Of a stretch of 64,000 bases of DNA, positions 16,311 to 24,700 are shown one piece after another; the stretch's first letter is position 1; every line of letters begins with the position of its first letter. This stretch comes from Sedimentibacter hydroxybenzoicus DSM 7310 (GTDB lineage Bacteria > Bacillota > Clostridia > Tissierellales > Sedimentibacteraceae), in assembly GCF_013403245.1 (NCBI RefSeq), contig NZ_JACBNQ010000002.1, positions 62,001 to 126,000 of the forward strand. Reading direction: 5' to 3'. The position numbers and the translations under genes are program-made. The notes under the pieces are model-generated. The model did no database searches. It saw only the letters and a list, made by a program, of their open reading frames with translations, and was not told the DNA's origin.

Positions 16311-16643
16311 ATGAAAAAGGAGCAGCTTGCAGAGCATCTGCACAAATACCATCACGGCGCAGAAAATGCCGTTATAAGCAAAACGCTGGAACTGGTCTTT
16401 CGCATTTCAGGCAAGGAACTGCGGGATCTGGTCAATGCCCTGCGCCGTGATGGTATCCTAATCGCCAGCGACCAAAGCGGATATTTTTATGCAAAGACAG
16501 AAGCAGAAGTCCGCCTGACCATCCGGCACATGAGAAACCGCATCAGTGGAATCAGTGCAGCCATCACAGGGCTCAGGCGCTCCCTCGCCGCATTTGACGA
16601 TACGCAGATGCGCCTGCCGCTGGAGGGAGGTGATGACTCCTGA
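16311..16643 (+). CDS. Winged-helix-like hypothetical protein
   Basis: 110 residues. The middle (ISKTLELVFRISGKELRDL followed by VNALRRDGILIASD) reads like a winged helix: recognition helix, then a two-strand wing with GYFYAKTEAEV. The start is fixed by GGAAAGGAGCAGCC. The end overlaps the upstream CTG alternative start of the Dam-type gene, and GGAGGGAGGTG near the stop is that gene's ribosome site. Probably a small DNA-binding protein paired with the methylase; no target known. Confidence 0.6.
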   Translation: MKKEQLAEHLHKYHHGAENAVISKTLELVFRISGKELRDLVNALRRDGILIASDQSGYFYAKTEAEVRLTIRHMRNRISGISAAITGLRRSLAAFDDTQMRLPLEGGDDS

Positions 16644-16651
16644 ACAGCTTT

Positions 16652-17482
16652 ATGTCCTGGATCGGCGGCAAGAAATCCCTGCGTGAGCTGATCGTCACAC
16701 TTTTTCCCCTCTATTATGAGCGGTACATCGAGGTGTTCGGTGGGGGCGGCTGGGTGCTTTTTCATAAGGCGCCCGGCAATGACTTTGAGGTCTACAACGA
16801 CTTCAACAGCCTGCTGGTCAATCTGTACCGCTGTGTGCGGGAAAAGCCCTATGAGCTGATGGAAGCACTGCAATATGTCCTCAACTCCCGTGAGGATTTT
16901 GAGTTTGTAAAAAATGCTCTCGCCCGTGACAGCCCTGCTTCCGATGTGCAAAAAGCGGCGTGGTTTTACCAGCTCATCCGGTACAGCTATGCTTCAGGGC
17001 TTACCAGTTACGGCAGTCAGGCCCATGATATTCGCGCCAATTTCCCGGTCATTGAACAGGCCCATCGGCGGCTGGCCAAGGTAGTTATTGAAAATAAGGA
17101 TTTTGAAAAGCTGATCGGGCAGTACGACCGTCCCGTCAGTTTTTTCTACTGCGATCCGCCGTACTTTGAAACCGAAAGCTACTACAAGAATGTGGGCGAG
17201 GACGGATTTACAGAAAAAGACCACATCCGCCTGCGGGACGCGCTGCTGCGGATTGAGGGTAAATTTCTGCTGTCCTATAACGACTGCGGGTTTATCCGCA
17301 ATCTCTATGATGCACCGGGTATCCAGATGGAAGCCTTTACCCGCATCAACAACATCAAGCAGCGGTATGACAATGGGGCGCAATTCCCTGAAATCCTCAT
17401 TGCCAATTACGATCTGCATGAACGCGAGAAGAATACCCCATCACAGCTCAACCTGTTTGACGTAGTAGATCTTAACATTTAA
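16652..17482 (+). CDS. DNA adenine methylase (Dam/MTaseD12 family)
   Basis: 276 residues. SAM-binding motif YIEVFGGGGWV at about residues 25-34 and catalytic DPPY at 168-171 (FFYCDPPYF) define an N6-adenine methyltransferase. The N-terminal WIGGKKSL is typical of D12-class enzymes. No partner endonuclease is nearby, so it is an orphan methylase probably protecting ICE DNA from restriction, alongside the ArdA genes. The best ribosome site (GGAGGGAGG, 16622-16630) is too far from this ATG and better placed for a CTG at 16640 that would add NSF residues. The true start may be that CTG. Confidence 0.9.
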   Translation: MSWIGGKKSLRELIVTLFPLYYERYIEVFGGGGWVLFHKAPGNDFEVYNDFNSLLVNLYRCVREKPYELMEALQYVLNSREDFEFVKNALARDSPASDVQKAAWFYQLIRYSYASGLTSYGSQAHDIRANFPVIEQAHRRLAKVVIENKDFEKLIGQYDRPVSFFYCDPPYFETESYYKNVGEDGFTEKDHIRLRDALLRIEGKFLLSYNDCGFIRNLYDAPGIQMEAFTRINNIKQRYDNGAQFPEILIANYDLHEREKNTPSQLNLFDVVDLNI

Positions 17483-17592
17483 AGCCTGCAAATAAGAAGT
17501 CAATAGGGGAATGAAGAAAGTTTGTAAAGTGGAATTGGGCAAGAGAAACAGACCACCGCCAAAGCGCCGACCTGAAGTATGGTAGAAAGGGT

Positions 17593-18831
17593 TTAGCGAG
17601 AGAGCCCGGTGGAGCCCATATCCACAGGTTCATTGAGGGTGTTCATGATTTCCTTCACCCTGCCGTAGTAAATGCGCAGGAACTTGTTACATGCGGCGGT
17701 CATGTAGACATGATAGGGCTTGCCCTCAGCTCGTTTTTTATCCAGGAACTGAAACACAGGGTCATCCGACGGAGCTTTTTGGAGCAGTATGGTCATGAGC
17801 ACAAAGAGCGTCTTCCGCAACTCCGGAGAACCCCGCTTTGAAGAGCGTGTGCTTTTCGCTTCATAGGTTCCGGACTGGTTGGCTCCCGGATCCACCCCTG
17901 CAAACGCCGTCAGAGAGCCTTTTTGAGCAAAGCGGCGTACGTCGCCAATCTCGGCCATGAGCTGAGGGCCAAGAGAAGGGCCTGTACCGTATAGCGACAT
18001 CACAACATCGTACTCAGGCAACTGCCGAGCCAGCCGGTTCATCTCCTTCCGAAACACCTCGACTGTTTTTGAGACGGCATTGAGCTGTGTAATTGCTTCC
18101 TGCACCATCATCTTCGACAGAGCGTTTTTAGGCAGCATGGCAATCAGGTCTTTCGATTCCGCATGAATCCGGGCAGCCTTGCCGGCGTTGAAATTGTATC
18201 CGTGCCGCCTGCACCACTTGCGGTAATGCTCCACGAAAGCGGTCTGTCGCATGCCCCGCACGCAGTCCACATGCCAAAAGGACGCGGTAAAATCCACCCA
18301 CTTCTGGCTTCCATCCGCGCGGGTGGGACTTTCAAAGAGGGCGTTTACACCGGGATAGGTCTGGTCAAGCAGGGCAATGAGATTATTCTTCATCGCCGTC
18401 TTGTTCTTGGTGTACAGACTGTATTGCCGGTTCATGCTTTTCAGTTGGTAACGAATCGTATCCATAGGAGTATGTTGGCGCAATTCAGCCCAGTTGTCAA
18501 GACCGTACCGGGCAATCTTGAGAGCATCCGCTCTATCGGTTTTCACCTTACGCAGAGAATTGTTTCCGTATTCCTTAATGAGCAGCGGATTTACCGCACT
18601 GACAAAAATTCCGGCATCGTGGAGCAGCTGGGCCACCGGCTCATAGTACCGCCCGGTGTGCTCCAGCACCACCCGCGTTTCACCCTCCAGACTTTTCAGG
18701 TGCTTTGCCAACTCACTGAGTTCACTGGAGGTGTGACGCACCTCGTAGGGCTTCGCCACCAATTCTCCGAAGGGACGGATAACCGACACCATGCTTTTCC
18801 CTTTGGAAACATCAATTCCAACTGCGTTCAT
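17593..18831 (-). CDS. IS110-family transposase
   Basis: 412 residues starting MNAVGIDVSKGKS. The DEDD RuvC-like tetrad is visible as Asp7, Glu57 (VVLEHTGRYYE), Asp99 and Asp102 (KTDRADALK). The C-terminal domain contains GTGPSLGPQLMAEIGDVRRF and AFAGVDPGANQSGTY with the conserved serine. These enzymes recombine DNA guided by a bridge RNA made from the element's non-coding end. The start is set by AGGAGCGTGGGTT upstream; a longer frame of 66 extra codons is non-coding. The frame is full length, so it may be active. Confidence 0.92.
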   Translation of the reverse strand: MNAVGIDVSKGKSMVSVIRPFGELVAKPYEVRHTSSELSELAKHLKSLEGETRVVLEHTGRYYEPVAQLLHDAGIFVSAVNPLLIKEYGNNSLRKVKTDRADALKIARYGLDNWAELRQHTPMDTIRYQLKSMNRQYSLYTKNKTAMKNNLIALLDQTYPGVNALFESPTRADGSQKWVDFTASFWHVDCVRGMRQTAFVEHYRKWCRRHGYNFNAGKAARIHAESKDLIAMLPKNALSKMMVQEAITQLNAVSKTVEVFRKEMNRLARQLPEYDVVMSLYGTGPSLGPQLMAEIGDVRRFAQKGSLTAFAGVDPGANQSGTYEAKSTRSSKRGSPELRKTLFVLMTILLQKAPSDDPVFQFLDKKRAEGKPYHVYMTAACNKFLRIYYGRVKEIMNTLNEPVDMGSTGLSR

Positions 18832-19035
18832 AACCCACGCTCCTATCACAGATATACAATTGGCGAACCATCCTTTTCTCACTGCCGATTCTATCTGTTT
18901 GATGACACGAACGCACCGGGCGGCGGCTCTACCTGCACAAATCGAACGCTGCGAATAAGAGGATGGCTGACTGACTTTAAACCGGACGCGAAGTCCTTGG
19001 AGAAAACCGCCAGGCCATTGTCCTCTCATTCTAAC
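18832..19035 (-). ncRNA. Candidate bridge RNA region of the IS110 element
   Basis: About 200 bp of non-coding DNA upstream of the transposase. In the IS110 group this segment is known to encode the bridge RNA, with one loop pairing the target and one the donor DNA. I have not folded it; the call rests on position and family knowledge. Confidence 0.4.
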
Positions 19036-19116
19036 AGCTTAGGCAACAAGATGGATAAAGACATGGCTGGTGGCCATGTCCTCAACCAAATATATAGTAA
19101 CAGGAGGAAACAGACC

Positions 19117-19719
19117 ATGAAAAACAATCAGAAGAAAAATGGGCAGACCCTGCAAATTTCCACGGAGATTCAGCAGAGCTGCGGCTTTGCCGATGCGGAG
19201 GCTCTTTCGGTGCTGGCCGCCGAGGGAGTATGCGTCATCCACAAGGGTGAGCTGACCGCTCTGGAACTCTCTCATGTCATTGCCACCCTCAGTGAGATGG
19301 CAAGCGATATGACGATCCATCTCGCCAAAGCCTGCGGGTTCTGCGACAACTGCGGCGATGATGAAAGCGAACACTGCGAGAGCTGCGGCGGCGATGCGGT
19401 CTGCGCCATGCTGAATGGCTGCAAGGACGGCCCCTCCGAGTGGGTGGCGAACTGCTCCCTCTGTCATGACCTGCTGGATGAAAGCCAGATTGTCAGCCTT
19501 CCCGACTATCTGCTGGAGGAAGCGGGCATCCCCGCGGGCGCCAAGCTGGAAGCCTATGTGGATGAGGACAGCGGAGAAATTACGGTTGTGATGGCCGACG
19601 TCCAGCAGGACATCAGCGATGTGTCGCCCGGTATTCTTTCGGTGCTGGCACAGAGCGGAGTCTGCCTCGCTGAGTTGGATGAACGCATTATGCTGGGGGA
19701 AATCGTCTATGGCAGATAA
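19117..19719 (+). CDS. Cysteine-rich hypothetical protein with AbrB-like segment
   Basis: 200 residues. Cysteine pairs CGFCDNCGDDESEHCESCGG and later CSLCHDLL suggest zinc binding. About residues 128-150 (IVSLPDYLLEEAGIPAGAKL) read like the swapped-hairpin SpoVT/AbrB DNA-binding segment. The repeated phrases LSVLAAEGVCV and LSVLAQSGVCLAEL at both ends suggest an internal duplication. CAGGAGGAAACAGACC fixes the start; a much longer frame running back through the IS element is spurious. The stop overlaps the next gene. Function unknown. Confidence 0.65.
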   Translation: MKNNQKKNGQTLQISTEIQQSCGFADAEALSVLAAEGVCVIHKGELTALELSHVIATLSEMASDMTIHLAKACGFCDNCGDDESEHCESCGGDAVCAMLNGCKDGPSEWVANCSLCHDLLDESQIVSLPDYLLEEAGIPAGAKLEAYVDEDSGEITVVMADVQQDISDVSPGILSVLAQSGVCLAELDERIMLGEIVYGR

Positions 19720-20458
19720 AGAATTCCTCTCTGTTTACCCCTACTCCTTCCACGAAGCGAAGCGGCTGAACGAGCTTGCGTGCTGGAAGGAAAGTCACAA
19801 GGAAAATGTGGCCTGCAAGAAAGCCATTGAAGAAGCCATCCGCAACGGCTTTGACGGCATGTATCTCGACAAAGACTGTGCCGGGAGGGTGATTGCCGAG
19901 TTCGGTTACCACCGGGTGGCGTATGTCCTCGCCAATTCCCTACAGCAAAAGGACTATGATGGGCGGTTTTCCCGCGGCAATCACGATTGGGCGAAGCAGA
20001 CCTACATCCCGCCCGACAAGGATGCCTACAGTGACCGCAATACCTACTTCACCGTGGACAGCCACCCCGCGGTGCTGGACGGCTTTGTCAATCAGTACCG
20101 CAGGGTATATCAGAGCCTTGGGCTGTTTGATTACACCCACTGCCTGCCTGATACCGAAAAGCAGGACTTTGAGGGCAAGGTGGTTGTCCTCTCGCCTAAA
20201 ACGCTGAAGGAAAGCTGCCTGACGGCGCGGGATCAGCTCTGGCTGTGTACCGGGGGCTTCGGCAGCCACGCCGGGTCGAGGGGGCAGGCGGTCTTTGCCA
20301 CTTGCCTTGCCGACGGTGAGCGAACCCGCTGGAATCGCAGCGATATTGTCGGCGTGCTGGCCGACAGCCATCTGCCCGATTGGGCGCAAGAGAAGCTCCA
20401 AGAGCTGCAGGGGCCGGAGCAGGAACCGACCGGTATGGGAGGGATGGAAATGAAGTGA
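19709..20458 (+). CDS. DUF3849-like ICE accessory protein
   Basis: 249 residues, beginning with MADKEFLSVYPYSFHEAKRL and containing KKAIEEAIRNGFDGMYL and RVIAEFGYHRVAYVLANSLQ, which I associate with DUF3849 proteins of Clostridia ICEs. The second half (RDQLWLCTGGFGSHAGSRG) resembles a separate accessory domain found with it. The ATG overlaps the previous stop, so the pair is coupled. It ends PTGMGGMEMK, the shared Met/Gly tail after a Glu/Pro-rich linker. Function unknown. Confidence 0.65.
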   Translation: MADKEFLSVYPYSFHEAKRLNELACWKESHKENVACKKAIEEAIRNGFDGMYLDKDCAGRVIAEFGYHRVAYVLANSLQQKDYDGRFSRGNHDWAKQTYIPPDKDAYSDRNTYFTVDSHPAVLDGFVNQYRRVYQSLGLFDYTHCLPDTEKQDFEGKVVVLSPKTLKESCLTARDQLWLCTGGFGSHAGSRGQAVFATCLADGERTRWNRSDIVGVLADSHLPDWAQEKLQELQGPEQEPTGMGGMEMK

Positions 20459-20471
20459 CGGAGGTGAGTAT

Positions 20472-21026
20472 ATGCCTGGAATCTTATTAAAAAACGGCCT
20501 CATTTCCTATTACGGAAACCCGGCGGGATACACAGAAAATGAAAAGGCCGTGGTGGACAGTATCTTCCGAAACGATGAGCTGTCCGGCTGGCTTAAAAGT
20601 CGCTCCCTAACGCCGCAGTGGACAGACGGCGTGATGGAGCGGCTCCTCGCCGGGGAACGGCTGGGCGGCATGGGAGCCGCCTCCCAGCTGAAGAATGTCC
20701 GTATCTGGCAGCTCAAGCCGGATGTGGATATTCTCATGAAATTTATATCCTACGAAGAAATGGTGCGGCAGTTCGGAGAACCTACCCCGGAAAACTACCG
20801 TGTCGCCTATGACGGCCAGCTTGATACCAACGACCTTGAAGCTATCTATGCAAGGTGCAATATGAATCATCCGCCGGGATATAACGGACACTCTTTGTTC
20901 ATGTCCGATGTGGTGGAGCTTTACGACGCGCAAGGCAGCGAGTACCACTACTGCGACCGCTTCGGATTCCAGAAAATCAACTTTGAGTCACCTGATCAGA
21001 CCCAAACCATGGGCATGAGTATGTAG
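20472..21026 (+). CDS. YodL-domain-like protein
   Basis: 184 residues. The second half (VRIWQLKPDVDILMKFISYE, then NYRVAYDGQLDTNDLEAIYA and the GHSLFMSDVVEL block) matches the YodL-type domain common in conjugative elements, where it is often fused to other accessory domains. GGAGGTGAGTAT precedes the ATG. It ends TQTMGMSM, a variant of the tail seen in the previous gene. Role unknown; the domain is thought to accompany anti-restriction and mobilisation genes. Confidence 0.7.
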   Translation: MPGILLKNGLISYYGNPAGYTENEKAVVDSIFRNDELSGWLKSRSLTPQWTDGVMERLLAGERLGGMGAASQLKNVRIWQLKPDVDILMKFISYEEMVRQFGEPTPENYRVAYDGQLDTNDLEAIYARCNMNHPPGYNGHSLFMSDVVELYDAQGSEYHYCDRFGFQKINFESPDQTQTMGMSM

Positions 21027-21083
21027 GCAGCCTTGGGCTGCTTTTTCTTATGCCCTCCATCAACAGAAACGGAGGAAAACAAT

Positions 21084-21347
21084 ATGGTTCATGTTATCCA
21101 AAAGGTAAAAGCGGCGGTTTCCCGCAAGCTCACGGCAGTAAAGGATACCGCCGCCAGTCTCGCATTCAGCAGCAGGCACATCCTCTCAGCCAATGCCGGT
21201 GAGGGCTACATTGACACAGCCATCAAAATCCTGCTGGCTGTTGTTCTTGGCGCCCTGCTCCTTGCGGGACTCTATGCCCTGTTTGGGGAAACTGTGCTGC
21301 CGACCCTGGTCGAGCGCATCAAGGAGATGTTCAACTACGCCGGTTAA
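21084..21347 (+). CDS. Prepilin-like small membrane protein 1 (DUF6133-like)
   Basis: 87 residues. A basic leader of 39 residues is followed by GEGYIDTAIKILLAVVLGAL and one long hydrophobic helix, ending ERIKEMFNYAG. A glycine before a glutamate at the head of the helix is how type IV/Flp-like prepilins are arranged, with cleavage expected at G39-E40. The last 49 residues match those of the gene at 25687 at 47 positions. A prepilin peptidase gene lies at 25907, so I infer a pilin or pseudopilin of the Tad-like machine. GGAGGAAAACAAT fixes the start. Confidence 0.7.
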   Translation: MVHVIQKVKAAVSRKLTAVKDTAASLAFSSRHILSANAGEGYIDTAIKILLAVVLGALLLAGLYALFGETVLPTLVERIKEMFNYAG

Positions 21348-21380
21348 AGATGCCGGAGATTTTAAGAAGGAGGAAAAATC

Positions 21381-21740
21381 ATGCCTAAGAATACAACACC
21401 GGCCGTTCCCAAGTACGATGTGAAAATCCACTCCATCCGCCCGGAGGGAAGCTGCAAGGCCACCGCCTCGGTCAACGTCCACGGCGATTTTGCCGTGCGG
21501 GGTATCAAGATCATGGAGGGCTCCAAGGGGCTGTTCGTTTCCATGCCCAGCTATAAGGCCGGAAACGGCGAGTACAAGGATATCTGCTTCCCTTGTACGA
21601 AGGAGGCCAAAGCGGAATTCGACAAGGCGGTCATCGGCGCCTACCAGCAGGTGCTCACCCAAGGGCAGGCTGCCGCACAGAAACAGGAATCTCCCGAACC
21701 CCGGCAGGAGCAAAGCCAGCCTGCCATGGGCGGGATGTAG
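21381..21740 (+). CDS. SpoVG-family protein with C-terminal extension
   Basis: 119 residues. YDVKIHSIRPEGSCKATASV, IKIMEGSKGLFVSMPS and GEYKDICFP align with SpoVG, a small nucleic-acid-binding regulator that in Firmicutes controls sporulation, capsule and virulence genes. The chromosomal protein has about 95 residues. This one has a Q/E/P-rich extension (AAAQKQESPEPRQEQSQP) ending AMGGM, the tail shared with other ICE proteins. AAGGAGGAAAAATC precedes the ATG. An ICE copy could reprogramme the recipient or coat ICE DNA or RNA; that is inference. Confidence 0.85.
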   Translation: MPKNTTPAVPKYDVKIHSIRPEGSCKATASVNVHGDFAVRGIKIMEGSKGLFVSMPSYKAGNGEYKDICFPCTKEAKAEFDKAVIGAYQQVLTQGQAAAQKQESPEPRQEQSQPAMGGM

Positions 21741-21750
21741 GAGGTAGCTG

Positions 21751-24700
21751 ATGAACGAAAAAATGAAAAGACCACTCGGAATCATCCTCGTAGTCTGCTT
21801 GGTGGTTTCTTTGCTTGCAGGCAGCGTCTATGCGGTGAGCCGATATTTTGAGGATGCCAAAGGTCATTGGGCGGAGGAAGCCATTCAAATTCTTACGGAC
21901 AAGGGGGTCATCAGCGGTTATCCCGATGGTCTGGTACACCCCGATGCGATCATCACCAGGGGCGAGTTTGCAGCCTTGGTTGCCAGGACCATGGAGCTGC
22001 CGGAGCCGAGTGAAAGTGAAGTCACCATTCACTTCACCGATATTGCCGGTCACTGGTCGGAGCAGTATGTGGAGGCGCTCATCATTGCGGGAGTTATCCA
22101 AAAGGGCGATTTCGGCACGAAGTATCTGCCGGACGAACCCATCACCCGCATGGAGATGATCCGTATGCTGGTGAGAGCCATCGGCAAAGGCGACCATGAT
22201 GAATCCTGCCCCTGCTTTACAGGCTTTTCAGATGACGGCGGGCTCCGTGATGAGGATAAAGCCTGTGTCTGCACCGGGAAAAAGTACGGCATTGTGGATG
22301 GTTACCCGGACGGTACGGTAAAGCCGGACGGAAAAGCCACCCGCGCAGAAGCCTTTGAGATGCTAGTGGATGCGGATAAGGCAAAGGAGCAGATCAAGAA
22401 AGAAGAACCACCCAAGCCGGAGGATAAGCCATCCGGTTCCGGCAGCAACAGCGGCGGATCTTCCTATGTCCCCGCTCCGCAGTTCAGTTTTACGCTGCCC
22501 AAAACCGCATATACTGTCGATGAAATTGAGATCAAGCCGGAAAGCCGCTATGTGAGCGGCGTGACATGGTCAGCTCTCAGAAACGGACTTCCAGCCGAGC
22601 TTTCTGAGCTGGCAGACGGTGCGCTGACCGCAAACGGCAGTAAGGTGAAATTCACGCAGACAGGCAGCATCACCCTCATTGCCACAGCAAAAAACAGCCG
22701 GGGCGCCACGGTGACCCATGAGCAGACGATCAGCATCTACCCGGTGGTGACGGCTGACTTCATTCTGCCGGAAACCGCCCATACCGACACGGCCGTAGCG
22801 GTGGAGCTTTCCACGGAAAACCTTGGCATCAATTCGGTGGTATGGTCCCTTCACAAAGACGGGGTTGCAGCCGATATAGGGCAAGCCCTCACCGGAGAGC
22901 TGGATTCCACGGGCGGTACGGTGCTGTTCAATGCAAAAGGTAGCTACACGCTGACCGCTTCCATCACAGACGAGCTGGGCAAAGCCATTATTGCCGAAAG
23001 GAGTATCACCATCTATCCTGTGGCGGAGGTGACGCTCGCCCTGCCAACAGTTTCCCATACCGATAAAACCATCACCCTACAGACAGAAACGAAAGAAACG
23101 GACGGTCTCACGCTGGCCTACACCCTGACCCGAAACGGCGAACCCACCGAAATCGGAACATTTATCGAAGGAAACCCCTCCCATGGCAGCATTCGTTTCA
23201 AGGAAAAAGGTGTGTATGCGCTGACTGCCTCTGTTACTGATGCAACCGGCAGAGTGTTTGCCGGTACCGCGGACATCACCGTCTATCCGGTGGGCTCCGC
23301 AGGATTTTATCTGCCCGAAATCTTCCACACCGATAAAACCGTGATGGTAGAAGCGGTGTTCGGGGAGATCGGAAGCCATACTGCCAGGTGGTCACTGCTG
23401 CGTGACGGCAAAGAGCTATCCCTCACCGATGCGGCAGAGGGTACGCCGGGCAACAGCGGCGGCGAGCTGAAGTTCCACTCCAAGGGCAGCTATGTCCTGA
23501 AAGCGGAGTTCACCGATGATGGCGGCAGAAGCTACCGCTATGAGCAGGGCTTCAAGGTTTATCCTGTGCCTGCCGTAAGCTATGGCCTGCCAAAGCACGC
23601 CCATACCGACACCGACATCGCGGTCCAAACTGCAGCTGCCGATCTGGACGGTCTCACCATCGAATGGCTGGTGGATAACACCTATGGTTTTCAGGATTGG
23701 CCGACCTATGTCAACGGCCAGCTCACAAACGACGGCGGCACCGTCCGATTCAAGAGAGCCGGTATCTATGAGCTGGTGGCGAGAATCACCGATGAAACGG
23801 GCCGGGTCTTTTTATACGAAAGCGGTGACAGGTGCGAGGTGCTTCCCGTGCTGACCATCGGCTTTGAGCTTCCCGCCTTTGCCTACACCGATACCGCCAT
23901 TGACCTCAGAACCCATGGCAACAACAATGTCCTGCCGGTGGAGTGGTCTGTCAGCAAGGACGGCGGGAGCATTCCGCTCTCCGAGGCGTTTGGCGGAAGC
24001 CTCACACCCCAGGGCGGCAAAATCACCTTCCGAGACGATGGCGAATATATCCTCACCGCAGCCATGACCGATTACCTGAATCGCAGCTACTCCCACAGCG
24101 AAAATATCCGCATCCTGCCGGTGGTGCAGTACACATTTACCATGCCGCAGACCGTTCACTATGGTGCGCAGCTTGATGTTGCCGCAAAGGATGTTCAGCA
24201 CATCGGCAACTATGCCGTAGTCTGGACACTGCAAAAGGACGGCAATACCGCACCCTATCAGGGAGCCCTTGGCAATGACGGCGGCAGAATCGCCATCCGC
24301 GACACCGGTGAATTTACCCTGACCGCTTCTGTTACCGACAGCGCAGGGCGTATAACCTCCTATTCGGAGAGCATCACGATAACCAACACGGCGCCGAATG
24401 CCCCTGTGGTAACGGCGGTTCCCACCCGTACAGCAAAGGATGGCAAGTTCCTTGTCAACATCACCGCCAGTGCTGACGATCCCGATGGGGATGCGGTGAC
24501 CTTGGAGTATGAGGATACTGCGGCTGACAGCTACTATGCGCCGGGTACCCACACCATTCGTGTCCGTGCCAAGGATATCGCCGGAGCGTATTCACCGTGG
24601 ACCGAGAAAGTCTTCACCGTGACCAATGCCGCCCCCGCCGTTACCCTGGCGGCCGAACCGACCCGCACCGTCAAGGACGGCAAATTCCTTGTAAACATCA

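Larger units (their letters stand above)
17500..19045 (-). mobile_element. IS110-family insertion sequence (ends approximate)
   Basis: An IS110-type transposase gene with ~110 bp downstream and ~200 bp upstream non-coding sequence lies between the Dam gene and the next ICE gene, on the opposite strand to all ICE genes around it. IS110 elements lack clear terminal inverted repeats, so the ends cannot be placed from sequence alone. Longer non-coding sequence upstream of the transposase is the IS110-group arrangement. Confidence 0.65.

Noticed and set aside
18163-19116. Long plus-strand frame running back from the cysteine-rich gene across the IS element
   Set aside because: It is antisense to an intact IS110 transposase. 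The gene has a clear ribosome site and ATG at 19117.
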